The position numbers were made by a program, and so were the translations under genes. 64,000 bases of DNA from Naegleria lovaniensis (taxonomy: Eukaryota; Heterolobosea; Eutetramitea; Acrasida; Naegleriidae), in assembly GCF_003324165.1 (NCBI RefSeq), contig NW_025407861.1:124001-188000 (forward strand), written 5' to 3'. The notes below the pieces were generated by a model that was given only the letters and a program-made list of their open reading frames with translations, searched no databases and was not told the origin of the DNA. Positions 21,001-29,931 of this stretch are shown here, in pieces; position 1 is the first letter of the stretch, and every line of letters begins with the position of its first letter.

Positions 21001-23440
21001 TTCGTGGTTGAATGTATGGGGACATATTTGGTCCAAGACTATATGGTTCCAGTTGATACCATATTCCAGAACCAGCCGAACCAGCCGCTCTGTTATTGAT
21101 GAGAATATTATTAGGGTTTGTCATCCAGAAAGTTGCAGGAGTAGAGTCAAAGTTTGTTGGCGAAAGAATGGCTCTTGAATCTGGAATTGATTTTGTGACA
21201 AGACCCAAGCAATTTTCGATCAAATTTCCTTCTTCCACTGCATCTTCTAGGAAAAAAGCATGACCAAAGTTATTGTATGCTACTAAACCTTCTGCATGCA
21301 AATTATGAACTCCATGGAACGTTACAGCGCGCTGGTACGTGTCATGAATACTAAGCTTTTTGATGTAAGATGAAGAAGCGTTTCCAAACATGTGAAAGTG
21401 AACTGGATAGCGGCCTAGTACACCAGCTTGTCCCATTCTTCTAAACTCAACATTGTTCAATTTGATGTATTTGGATGACTTCATGTAAATTGTATGACCT
21501 CCAAATAAAGTGAGGTCACTATCCTGATCTCCTTGAATGCGAATGTTGTGAGTTAATAGACCAACTTCTCCTCGTTGATCAAACTCAACGACGGTACCAT
21601 CTGATTTTGTGTAGTATTCTGTATCTGCATAATGACTATAGAGAAGAGGAGCGTTAAGTTCAAAGGTTGTGCTGTTAAATCGAGTGATTATGATCCTTCT
21701 TTCCGCCTGGTTCATATCATAATCAGTTGAGGCTAACACGATTTCATCTCCCACATCCCACAACGTATCCTGAATTACTGTGATAATGGTGTCTCCAACT
21801 TTGGTGGTTTTTTGTAAAAGAGTCCATGTTACTTGATGAGGTTTACCATGAAGACTCAATACTCCACCGCTTGTGATTGCAATATTTTTGTTTCCCAGAC
21901 CTTTTTCACTAAATTCATTCTTTTTTCCATGCAGAGTTAATGTTGCATTGTGTTTGTAGGGATTAGATTCGTTTCCAATTTGAAGAGAGCCTGTCACTAC
22001 CATTGTTTCAAAATGCATTTCAATATCTTTTTCATCACTGAAAATTAAGCATCCAAACACTCGAATATCCTGAAGCATTGGGGGGCTTGTGTCCAATAAT
22101 ACTGTGTAGTTCTTAGGTATCGTAAGTACACTACGAGTTGAGTTTGATGACATTGATTGTTCACTGCAAACAACTGAGGTTGTGTTAGCTTCTGTTGTGG
22201 TATTGATTGTTTTTGCAAAGCAATCATAGGTTCTAGTGATTGTAGTGTTGATGCAGTCGGGTTCATCATACGTAAACTCATCACAGTTAGTGAACTGAGT
22301 TGTGCAATTCTCTGTAGTGTTGTAATCACATACAAATTCACAATCATAAAACCAATCGCATAAATCATCCAACGTTGCGGCAGTGGTGTTACAGATGGTC
22401 ATGTTCACGGCAGAGGCGTTGCTTGTTGAGTTGCTGCATGCAGTGATAAAGTAATTGTACTGACAAACGTAGGTGGTGCTTGACACATTCACCTGTTGAA
22501 CAGAGCTCACGTTGGTGCAGACGGTAAAGTTGGTGGTTGTGACAACAGTTTCTTCTGAGGTAAAATTGAAGGAAGTAAGGTTTGAGAACAATTCTGACCA
22601 CTTAATAACATTTGGCGGGCAATTATCACCTATACCCTGTCCATATGGGTCTTCAGAGGTTTTTGCAAATATAATGGATTGTTTTCCAACACCGTACGGA
22701 GAATAACCTTTAAACTTGTTATAGGGCAAAATTCTGAAAGAATAAGTTGTGTTTTGATCTAAATTGTATCTAGTATAGGAATTAGCATTGTGTGTCTTGT
22801 ACATGACAGTGGAATATCCCAAGGCATTCAAGGTTGACATTTGGATTTGATAATAACAAATAACATTCGTAGTATCATTGGACAACTTCCACTTCAATTC
22901 AATACTAAAATGAGTCGGTATGGCAACTAGATCCTCCACTACTGAAACATTTGCAGCCGATGAAAAATTTGCGACACTTGAATTATCGGATGGGTCGCTC
23001 AATTCACTTAATAGATATCTTCTAGCTGCCGAATTTCCTGAGGACCAATAACAGCATGGATCGCCCAACTCATCACCGTTTGTTAGCCCATCACCGTCCG
23101 AGTCAAGTAAACAAAATTCTTCATTCCAAACATACTTGTTGGCTGCAAAGTCTTTTGCGAACTGGGTCATGGTGCCATTCTTAAAGAATATATTTGCAAA
23201 GAGAGGAGAGCTGGGATAAATCGCTCCGTTAGGGAGTTTTGTAACGTCAAAGTCTGCATAGTATGCTTCAACGGGTTTGGACTGTACATAGATAGACTTT
23301 GAAGGATATATATTGAGGAAGGAATAGAATAAGAGGGCCATTATCGTTATGCACATCCATTTCGTCAATGTGCTCACCCTCCGACTGGTCGGGCTATTAC
23401 ACCAATCGTTGTTGAGACTACCAAGCAGTGAGACTGTCAT
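18008..23440 (-). CDS. Giant membrane-anchored ectodomain protein: temptin, FN3, G8, beta-helix, EGF, vWD
   Basis: About 1,790 residues after removal of one in-frame 60-nt intron (19486-19545, GTAAGT...TTTACAG, inside an EGF-like module). Order: short cytoplasmic N terminus; hydrophobic signal anchor (about 27-44); temptin-like Cys/Ca module with DSDGDGLTNGDELGDP (about 58-135); FN3-like domain (about 165-265); a Cys and N-x-T-rich segment (about 270-420); G8 domain and right-handed beta-helix (about 420-1000) like fibrocystin-L/CEMIP/TMEM2; two EGF-like modules; a vWD-like start (FGDIHIRTLDNQNYTFNSVG); a possible DOMON-like region; a third EGF (CNLHGKCVSGKCYC); one TM helix; and a basic tail of about 50 residues. 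Dozens of N-glycosylation sites are visible. Likely a cell-surface adhesion, sensing or glycan-processing protein; enzymatic activity is unproven. Confidence 0.85.
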   Translation of the reverse strand: MTVSLLGSLNNDWCNSPTSRRVSTLTKWMCITIMALLFYSFLNIYPSKSIYVQSKPVEAYYADFDVTKLPNGAIYPSSPLFANIFFKNGTMTQFAKDFAANKYVWNEEFCLLDSDGDGLTNGDELGDPCCYWSSGNSAARRYLLSELSDPSDNSSVANFSSAANVSVVEDLVAIPTHFSIELKWKLSNDTTNVICYYQIQMSTLNALGYSTVMYKTHNANSYTRYNLDQNTTYSFRILPYNKFKGYSPYGVGKQSIIFAKTSEDPYGQGIGDNCPPNVIKWSELFSNLTSFNFTSEETVVTTTNFTVCTNVSSVQQVNVSSTTYVCQYNYFITACSNSTSNASAVNMTICNTTAATLDDLCDWFYDCEFVCDYNTTENCTTQFTNCDEFTYDEPDCINTTITRTYDCFAKTINTTTEANTTSVVCSEQSMSSNSTRSVLTIPKNYTVLLDTSPPMLQDIRVFGCLIFSDEKDIEMHFETMVVTGSLQIGNESNPYKHNATLTLHGKKNEFSEKGLGNKNIAITSGGVLSLHGKPHQVTWTLLQKTTKVGDTIITVIQDTLWDVGDEIVLASTDYDMNQAERRIIITRFNSTTFELNAPLLYSHYADTEYYTKSDGTVVEFDQRGEVGLLTHNIRIQGDQDSDLTLFGGHTIYMKSSKYIKLNNVEFRRMGQAGVLGRYPVHFHMFGNASSSYIKKLSIHDTYQRAVTFHGVHNLHAEGLVAYNNFGHAFFLEDAVEEGNLIENCLGLVTKSIPDSRAILSPTNFDSTPATFWMTNPNNILINNRAAGSAGSGIWYQLEPYSLGPNMSPYIQPRKWYWGKFFNNTAHSNAVHGLNLWHDFFVCTDPRLEIFQRIYCGTTANPWAVAEFTKLVSFRNRQQGQFAYVQGDIRMKDSIYADNPIGYTFNVIHQDSFTVKDCIFIGESKNKGNTNNCQTGCYRCGNDYKNPNSTYNRSFANYRSQPIVGIQFHRDGKPMLLDGVEFFNYVDNCDRRANALDIKNDAMAHMEQGDYKVKNLKFHNSNILYLLVGKTTNLVDNYKHAVIIDLDGCLSNSLTLPAEFNPINSRIIPANSIMVNFDKCFYVSIWNAYICDQSVNWANFDVITPAITNSVDSTRVNSSNGFHEDLQGQLSTGGEWKYRARFLDNSTFNYTFEWLGKVGTPEKINFVWKGTDPISLLLKITMWGPVNINIVSSNQELILSPSNRTDGSATYNCKTNTVSLTVKSSSTLFINDATYVPPELDCITFDNSLCSNFSNCGGAKRGKCVGLNECVCRWGWTESDCSTYHCAHREWCNGHGTCVGKLYFFEKRVLILVYFLTFTGPNICACFPGFAGPMCNKVEEFELFNRVLAFGDIHIRTLDNQNYTFNSVGEFYLYKSAELDLQGRLKQCTSTSKTSCMKAIAFSNGNDTVVVTSDGKSKVLVYVNQELVDLSKTTVNMIGVEANSTFKIPSNLQKFYDQIKYQRDPITNEIPTIPKESLAFKPPTQAIYVLNGGATMVEEQDPSNFVYGENGTVIPFNIVVIKFSTGFKGQIRLKNDGVGWLSVSFSPSKDTNYTGSDRGGLYGTLDSNPNNEYTLRNGVVLTTPSPVEIHSIFGESWRVPKTESKFFYVPPETYESLNPVDFVPAMTATTENKTLQALAERVCSNLGLTDEFYQSCLFDVIQTGDVEYAKASAGAASQDQCETNSTACQTVTCPNFCNLHGKCVSGKCYCEISWTGDDCGTASNTLQIIGIVIGSIFGSICISACLCVCVACSLYRFSKRQKKGYRLSRMVSIVPTQFNKQDELTEMDFDMQNIHMTDTNYGELLFTKKLR

Positions 23441-24395
23441 GAGATGTTTAATAAAAACTCAATGATGGAAAAGTGTACTTGTTGTTTCTGTACAAGTGAT
23501 GAAGGGCTCTAAGGAGCTTTCGTTATTAGTTTCGGGGAGATTGTATACAGTTTTGATACCCTCAAGACGACTACGTTTCGTAAATAATGGCGCTTTTTTT
23601 TTGAGTTGGACGCTGTGAATTTTCGCACAACATGCTGAAGTTCATCAAAATTTTTCTGACCGCTCATGATTGGGACGCTGTACATCTCTACATCTCTGGT
23701 TGTAATAACTCGTTACCGTTGATATCGACGCCCAATAGTTGATACAGAAAATCATTGACTACTTTGAGATCTCCAGAGAGAATGTGATGGGTTGTTTGTT
23801 GGTTGTTACTAAATTTGGTACTAGTTCCATTGAGAGATCAAGTCAAAGTGAATCGTTCATGTACATTGAAAACGAAATGATCATGAACGATTATGAACGT
23901 TCAAACAACACTGGAAAATTCATTTATTGAAACCACAAAGTAGAATAATATATAACGATCTCAATCGGACACTCGCTGCCTTGTACTGTCAAACAATGAG
24001 CTGGTCAAAGTAATCTCACTGCAATCCTTACCATCACTCTCGAGGTAGAATCACAGGACGCTGAAGGCTGCTGTTAGTTTCGATTGCTGTCTTGATCTGC
24101 TCCTGATGGCAGCTGGAGGCGTCTTTTTATGCTCCCAATCTTTTTATCACACGTTTATGACTAAATTGTGTTTACTCGTTAAGGGTTGAACATGATAGTT
24201 ACTATGACTTTATGGAAATATCAATGGCTACGGCCTTTCTTGATCTACCAGTATTAAGATTTCCTGTTTAAGTATTTATAAATATCACGCAACAAGAGAT
24301 AATCATGTCAAACGCCAAATTCTTATAATAAGGAATTTATTTCACTATTTACAAGATATCTAAAAGTGCATGATCCTTTGCGTTGAATTGATTCA
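23441..24395. other. Large intergenic region with an inverted repeat
   Basis: 955 nt between the start of the giant ectodomain gene and the 3' end of the ubiquitin gene, both minus strand. It should hold the promoter of the giant gene. I found no convincing exon, tRNA or snRNA. The only clear structure is an 11-bp inverted repeat (23851-23892). Short open frames exist but lack leaders and family sequence. Confidence 0.5.
23851..23892. repeat. 11-bp perfect inverted repeat
   Basis: AATCGTTCATG at 23851-23861 is the exact reverse complement of CATGAACGATT at 23882-23892, with a 20-nt loop. It lies about 410 nt upstream of the giant ectodomain gene and could be a paired protein-binding site or a hairpin. 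Confidence 0.6.
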
Positions 24396-24869
24396 TCATT
24401 GCCCAACACTACCTCCTCCACGTAATCTCAACACGAGATGAATGGTTGAATCTTTTTGCAAATTATAATCAGAAACAGTTCTTCCGTCTTCCAATTGCTT
24501 TCCAGCATAGATTAAACGTTGTTGATCTGCTGGAATTCCTTCCTTATCGCAAATCTTGGATTTGACGTTCTCAATCGAGTCATTAGACTCGACCTCCAAT
24601 GTAATTGTTTTTCCGGTTAAGGTTTTGACAAATAGTTGCATACCACCTCTCAGTCTAAGAACCAAATGAAGTGTGGAATCTTTTTGAACGTTGTAGTCGG
24701 AAAGAGTTCTTCCATCTTCCAGCTGTTTTCCTGCATAGATTAAACGTTGTTGATCTGCTGGAATTCCTTCCTTATCTGTGATTTTGCTCTTCACATTTTC
24801 AATCGAGTCGTTGGACTCGACCTCCAATGTGATGGTTCTACCAGTGAGTGTCTTGACGAATAATTGCAT
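24396..24869 (-). CDS. Divergent two-unit polyubiquitin
   Basis: Single exon, 157 residues from the ATG of MQLFVK: unit 1 (24869-24642), unit 2 (24641-24414), then a five-residue tail GSVGQ after the last Gly-Gly. An in-frame extension to 24935 has no leader and is not ubiquitin. Both units keep Leu8, Ile44, Val70 and the RLRGG end, so processing and conjugation are plausible. Unit 1 has Arg at position 11 instead of Lys; unit 2 keeps Lys11. Both units depart from usual ubiquitin at about ten positions (Leu3, Ser19, Ser22, Ser28, Ala38, Tyr45, Asp64 among them), unusual for so conserved a protein. The units differ from each other at positions 11, 31, 56, 61 and 67. Confidence 0.9.
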   Translation of the reverse strand: MQLFVKTLTGRTITLEVESNDSIENVKSKITDKEGIPADQQRLIYAGKQLEDGRTLSDYNVQKDSTLHLVLRLRGGMQLFVKTLTGKTITLEVESNDSIENVKSKICDKEGIPADQQRLIYAGKQLEDGRTVSDYNLQKDSTIHLVLRLRGGGSVGQ

Positions 24870-25274
24870 GTTTTTTCTTTGTTGTTGGGATTCAGGATGA
24901 AGGACGAAGTGAATGGTTTTATAATGAATTTTCAACAGGTATGAACCTTAGCTAACTAAAAATATCACTTGGTTATTATTAAAATGAAAAGGATATGAAC
25001 CAGTTCATCTGGGACAAGTGGTTGAACACTGTGGCTTACCGATTATTGAGTGGCAACCAATGCTGCTTTCAGTACTGAAACCTTTGTTCTCTTGATTTCA
25101 TGGACGGGATGCTTGTCAGGAATATGACCACTCTCCCGCTACAACTTTTGGTTGTATGAACAGTGAGGTACAAGAAATCAGGACGATTCTTGATGTTCTG
25201 TTTGGATCTTTATCATGTTGGTTTGGACACTTTATTTAAAAGCTTCTCACACTGACTGCTTTGAATCCCAATGT

Positions 25275-25319
25275 TTTGAGGTTTAAGAGTATTTTCGACA
25301 ATGTTTTGGAAACCTCAAA
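25275..25319. repeat. 10-bp perfect inverted repeat
   Basis: TTTGAGGTTT at 25275-25284 is the reverse complement of AAACCTCAAA at 25310-25319, with a 25-nt loop. Confidence 0.55.
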
Positions 25320-25426
25320 TCTGCATGAAAACCCAATCGATGACAACAATACACGAGTGAAAGGACAACCTTGAATTCATGAATTTGTATTATAGTAGTT
25401 CTATGGTTCATTCAATTGTCCACACG

Positions 25427-25515
25427 TTGGTCCCTTTTGATTGCCTTCGAATATTTCCTTCCTTTCAAGTACATCTCCCACATTTGGTCGTTTTTTGATT
25501 GTCTTCGAATATTTC
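25427..25515. repeat. Imperfect 32-nt direct repeat, two copies
   Basis: Copies at 25427-25458 and 25484-25515 share the pattern TTGGTC-n-TTTTGATTG-Y-CTTCGAATATTTC with about four mismatches and start 57 nt apart. This could be a duplicated regulatory element or a relic of local duplication. Confidence 0.6.
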
Positions 25516-26020
25516 TGTATCTTATCCCATTTAATCACAAAGAAAACGACACTCATTGAATACCATCTTTAGATCTCGACTATTTTCAATCACATTCGAG
25601 CTGAAGAATCTATTTTTTGCACAACTCGACACTCTTTTAAATAGAACCATTTTGAGCGTTGGGATCATTGAGATGACGCAATCTTCTTCCTTCATAAGTC
25701 TCTGAAAGCGTTCCAAGAAGATTTCAATCCTTTTTCAAAACTCTCCCATTGAACATTCTAAGCGTTTCTTTCAAATTGTCACTGAGTCCTCCTTAAAAAG
25801 ACTCATCAACGAAATCGTTGATTTACATACTACTTCTATGGCTCCAATTAATTTTACACTTTTTAGTGCATCAACCATGGATACGGAATAGTTCCGAGGA
25901 TTCAATGTTGAGGGCTAATGGAGTGGCAAATGTTGCATGCTGATAATTTGTCTATTTAAACCACAATCAAAGTGTTTAGTAAAAAACACTCTTGAAAAAA
26001 AAGAACATTTTACGCGAAAG

Positions 26021-26611
26021 ATGTTGTTGACGACCAAAGAAATCGTCAATTGCACTGAATGTCCCTCTCGAACATTTACTTGTTCTCACTTTTATGACCC
26101 AGATTCTCCATCGAACGCCATCGATTATTCTCAACTGGCCACGTTTGTCTTTCCCAAATGTAAAGCCGAGTCACACACTCATTCCAACGTTCCAGAGGTT
26201 ATGGAATCTGAAGAAGACGTAATCACCAATCAAGATGTATTTATTGAACAAGAGGAATTCTCTGTTAACTTGGAGTTAGATTTTTCATCAGAAGATGAAG
26301 ACAACTACTCTCAACAACAAGATGAATTCTGCATTTCTCAAGAGTCTCACGTGGATGATGGTGTTCAATTTCCAAACAATTCGTACAAGTTTTTGACGTA
26401 TCCAAAGCTTATCACACTTTTTTTGACACTTTTTTTGGTTTGGCTCCAACGGACGAGTAATCACACTATTCTAACTCTGTCGACAGCAATCATGTTCGTA
26501 GTTATTCTCTCAATTTTTGAACACCAATCGAGGGCGAATTCTTCCCTTTCAAAAGCAAACGCTCAGTTGCAATCACTGATTCTTCAAACAGAAGGAGCTT
26601 TGCAAAGTTAA
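26021..26611 (+). CDS. Unknown acidic protein with C-terminal membrane segments
   Basis: I favour the ATG at 26021 (MLLTTKEIVNCTECPSRTF), giving 196 residues; the frame is open upstream to 25937. The N-terminal part has a small Cys/His cluster (NCTECPSRTFTCSH). The middle is acidic (EEEF, SSEDEDNYSQQQDE). Two hydrophobic segments follow (about 134-146, ITLFLTLFLVWL; and about 152-170, ILTLSTAIMFVVILSIF), so it is probably a double-pass membrane protein with a short helical tail. No family is recognised. Single exon, with large non-coding gaps on both sides, so expression is not certain. Confidence 0.5.
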   Translation: MLLTTKEIVNCTECPSRTFTCSHFYDPDSPSNAIDYSQLATFVFPKCKAESHTHSNVPEVMESEEDVITNQDVFIEQEEFSVNLELDFSSEDEDNYSQQQDEFCISQESHVDDGVQFPNNSYKFLTYPKLITLFLTLFLVWLQRTSNHTILTLSTAIMFVVILSIFEHQSRANSSLSKANAQLQSLILQTEGALQS

Positions 26612-27008
26612 ACTTTCCTTTCGACTCCAAATTAGTAGAGTCACTATTTGAAATCACATTCCTTTCTGGACAATTTTGAAATATTTCCAGAGTGAAAGCA
26701 TTTAATGTACAGCTGCAACAAAGTATCGTTTGAAGATGATCAATGTATTGATCATACTTACTGTTTTCAGTAACAAAGTACCATAAGTGAGCATGTCATT
26801 GCTTGTTGTACGTAATGAAATAAAACATTATTTTAATGGACTTGCTTGTTCGATCTTCTGAATACGCCTGTCATTTGTGTTGAATGAGCTTCTTTGAACA
26901 ACAATTTAGAGAACAAATTCTATCACTTCTTCAACGGGAAAAAGTCTTGTAAAGGCATTTCATTGCTCATGCTACGTGGGGCTTTCCAAAAAATTATTCA
27001 AACAAAAA
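26612..27008. other. Intergenic region
   Basis: A 397-nt stretch between two + strand genes: 3' flank of the TM protein and promoter/leader of the F-box GTPase gene. AT-rich; I see no RNA gene or repeat of note. Confidence 0.5.
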
Positions 27009-28216
27009 ATGGGCCAAAAACAAACAGCAGCAACGAGTCATCAAGAGGAAACCCATGACCAAAAAGTAGAAGAATTTCTATCGGAACAAGTTGCTGTTCA
27101 GTATTTTGAAGTAAATAAATTTTTACTCAATTTGAAAAATCAAACAGAGCTGGAGAAAGCATTACCTACTGAGCTCATATTCGAAATTTTAACGTATTTG
27201 GCTCCGATTGATTTATGGAAACTTTCGTGTGCGAGTCATAATTTTAGGTTTTATTGGACTGAACATCCACAATTGTGGTGCTCATTGAAGCCTAACAAGG
27301 AGTGTATTTATGAAATTTTGAAGCAAAACGAACGGTTGAAGAAAGAAAAATCAATGCGTTGGTTTTGGAGAAATATTTACTTTGATATTTTACAGTTGTA
27401 CCTTTCTATTCCGAAAAATTTTATTGAGTTTTGTGGGCTATGTGATATTGGAAGAATGTATGGAGAATATAATAGACCGATCAAGATTGGATTCATTGGT
27501 CCACCAGGTAGGTGGTTTGACACATACAGCAATTTGAAGTATAACACAGTTGAGAAGAATGTGGTAAAAGTACATTGACACAGTGTATTGGAAATTTGGA
27601 TTACAAAATACCTGGATATTATACTGCAACTATTGGCGCTGAATTTGTCACACAATACTTGAATTATAATCCAGTAGAAGCTGATCCCTTTTGCGTTAAG
27701 CTTGAAATTTGGGACCTTGCTGGAGGGGACAAATTTGCAACCATACGACAAGCTTACACACGAGGTCTCAATTCTGCCTTTTTTTGTTTTGATTTAGCCT
27801 CGATATCAAGCTTCAAAAATATGTCAAAGGATTTGGATGAGTTTGTTAAAATCCGCATCGGTGGGTGTGTTGGAATAGATAGCCCATCAATGATACATAG
27901 AAAAATATGTGAAAGCTACTGTGAAACTATTTGCATTTTGGGATTGAAACGTGATTTAGAGAAAGAGGTTTCAAAAGAAATGATCATGCAACTCATGGCA
28001 AAGGTTTCAGATGTATCTGTTCCTTATTTGAAAAGAAGAGTTGCTTACTTCGAAATTTCATGTAAAACAGATCGTAGAGATATCAGTTTTTTGTGTCCTC
28101 TAATCTACGCTTGCTATTCGCGCATCATGGACAGTGCTACAACTTATCGCCACAAATTGACCTTGCTAACCAAAGAAAACATGGCTCAATTTTCAAATTA
28201 TGGAATTTTGGATTAA
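27009..28216 (+). CDS. F-box / Ras-like GTPase fusion protein
   Basis: Exons 27009-27507 and 27558-28216 (50-nt intron, GTAGGT...GAGAAG, phase 1) give 385 residues. The N terminus MGQKQT fits an N-myristoylation signal. An F-box follows at about 52-90 (ALPTELIFEILTYLAPIDLW), the module that links substrates to SKP1-cullin ubiquitin ligases. From about residue 158 there is a Ras-superfamily GTPase. The splice junction itself rebuilds the P-loop GPPECGKST (164-172). Switch I Thr191 lies in ATIGAEF; G3 reads WDLAGGDKF (218-226), with Gly where the catalytic Gln normally is; G4 reads GLKRD instead of GNKxD; G5 reads ISCK. It may bind nucleotide but hydrolyse poorly. A membrane-tethered ubiquitin-ligase adaptor gated by nucleotide is the inference. 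Confidence 0.8.
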
Positions 28217-28336
28217 AAGCAGGTCAAAATAAAGTGTAATTGGTTACACATCATAAAACTGTGAATGCTTCTAAGGAACTCTCCTTAACCGCACGCTCTA
28301 AAACCATCCATCTCTCAAAGTCGCTTCAAAAAAAAA

Positions 28337-29399
28337 ATGTCTTCTCTTCCCAATGAAATTCTTTATGGATCTCCTGAATATCTCCACCAACATACACACT
28401 TGAAAAGAAAGGAAGAGTCATCTTCCTCTGGTATGTTTTCCAAGAAGAATGAGAAAGACAAAGAAAATGCCACTGTACAGAGATTGGTTTCCTATGTTTC
28501 TACTTTCAAACCACCAACCAAACAACCATTCATCATTGGTGTTTGTGGAGGAAGCGCCTCAGGAAAGACAACCGTTTGTAGAGAAATTGTAAAAAGTTTA
28601 TCCGATAAGAGAGTTGCTGTTATTTCCCAAGACAGCTTCTACAGAAATTTAACGGAAGAAGAGAGAGAACTTGCTAAAAGCAATATTTACGATTTTGATC
28701 ATCCAGGTAAGTGATGGTTATCAGAAATTTGTATACATTAATTATTTGGATATGGAAATTCTGAAAACCAATAATTTCGGAATGATGATGATGAACATTG
28801 GAAATTTCGGGGATTTTGTATCATTTGAAAATTTCATTTCTCTTAATTCATTCAATGGAAAATTCCTCTGGCTCAATTTTACAGATGCATTTGACTATGA
28901 TGCATTCGAGGAATCCACCAGAGAATTGAAGGCTGGTAACCCAGTAGATATACCAGTGTATGATTTTAAAACCCATTCAAGAACCTCACAAACCGAACGT
29001 GTTGAAGGTGCGGATGTTATCATTATTGAAGGAATTCTCATCTTCTTCACCAAGGAAATGAGAGAATTGATGGACATGAAGATATTTGTAGATACTGATG
29101 CAGACGTTAGATTGGCAAGAAGAAGTACGTAGGTTAAACTATTCGTTGAACTTTAATGACCATTATTTCCGATACATGTAACAGTTCGAAGAGATACAAA
29201 GGAAAGAGGACGTGACCTCGAAGGTATTTTGCTTCAATATGAAAGATTTGTAAAGCCTTCGTTTGATGATTACATCATGCCAACCAAGAAGTATGCAGAT
29301 ATCATCATTCCAAGAGGAGGTGCCAACACCGTTGCCATTGATTTGCTTGTGCAACATATTCATCTCAAACTTCTCATGTTGGAACACCATAAGGAATAA
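28337..29399 (+). CDS. UCK: Uridine kinase (uridine-cytidine kinase)
   Basis: Exons 28337-28706, 28885-29124 and 29185-29399 encode 274 residues; introns are 178 and 60 nt, both phase 1. The enzyme phosphorylates uridine and cytidine to UMP and CMP in pyrimidine salvage. Visible motifs are the P-loop [20 protein letters not shown], the exon junction restoring [46 protein letters not shown], and [20 protein letters not shown]. The C terminus has [15 protein letters not shown], typical of this family. The first 50 residues are a family-variable leader. Every junction gives uninterrupted family sequence, so the model is secure. Confidence 0.92.
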
Positions 29400-29492
29400 C
29401 TCGTGACTAGTTTCTGCCATGATTTCATTTACCAATAAAGTGTGTCATTTCCACAAAGCAGTACCAGGATTTCATCAATTAAATTTGTAAAA

Positions 29493-29929
29493 ATGGCTCA
29501 ACAACCACCAATACGAAAAGGACGAAATTTTTTCACACGAGCACTTTTCCATCCCCGAACCTATTATTTGATTCAAATTGGAGGAATCTCAACAATTTGT
29601 TATGTGATGCTGGTAAAAACGAAGTGGGCCGAAGGAACTGTGTTTTATGATGTGAGTTTTAAATGAAGTACTGCGTCGGAAGTTAATTTAATTTTCAAAC
29701 GTAAAATTTACTTTGACATTCCAAATTGATTGAATTATTACTTCTTAATTTTCTAATTTCAATTGTTGAATGACCATTTTAATAATTATGTCAACTCCTA
29801 AATGAACAGCTTCAACAATGGGCAAAAGAAAAGAGTGATAATTGGATGAAAATGAGTGATGAGGAAATTGAACGACAAAAACAAATTATTCGAGTTTCTA
29901 GGGAAAATGCTTCCAAACGAGACCAATAA
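29493..29929 (+). CDS. Small single-TM protein of 92 residues, two exons
   Basis: Exons 29493-29651 and 29810-29929 (158-nt intron, GTGAGT...GAACAG, phase 0). The product begins MAQQPPIRKGRNFFTRALFH, has a hydrophobic segment at about residues 25-42 (YYLIQIGGISTICYVMLV), and ends with a charged helical tail (MSDEEIERQKQIIRVSR). The topology, with a basic N terminus, one TM and a soluble C-terminal helix, resembles small mitochondrial complex subunits, but I cannot identify it. It converges with the alanine racemase gene, only 2 nt between the stops. Confidence 0.65.
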
Positions 29930-29931
29930 CT

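Larger units (their letters stand above)
24870..26020. other. Large intergenic region with direct and inverted repeats
   Basis: About 1.15 kb between the divergent starts of the ubiquitin gene and the next + strand gene, so it should hold both promoters. It contains a 10-bp inverted repeat (25275-25319) and a 32-nt direct repeat (25427-25458 and 25484-25515). An open frame without ATG at about 25697-25887 may be chance. I found no tRNA or confident exon. Confidence 0.5.

Noticed and set aside
23739-23930. 63-codon + strand open frame in the large gap
   Set aside because: No ATG with a typical leader, and part of it is the inverted repeat; likely chance.
25531-25716. 61-codon minus-strand open frame upstream of the TM-protein gene
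   Set aside because: No ATG start, no recognisable protein, and both strands are similarly open here.
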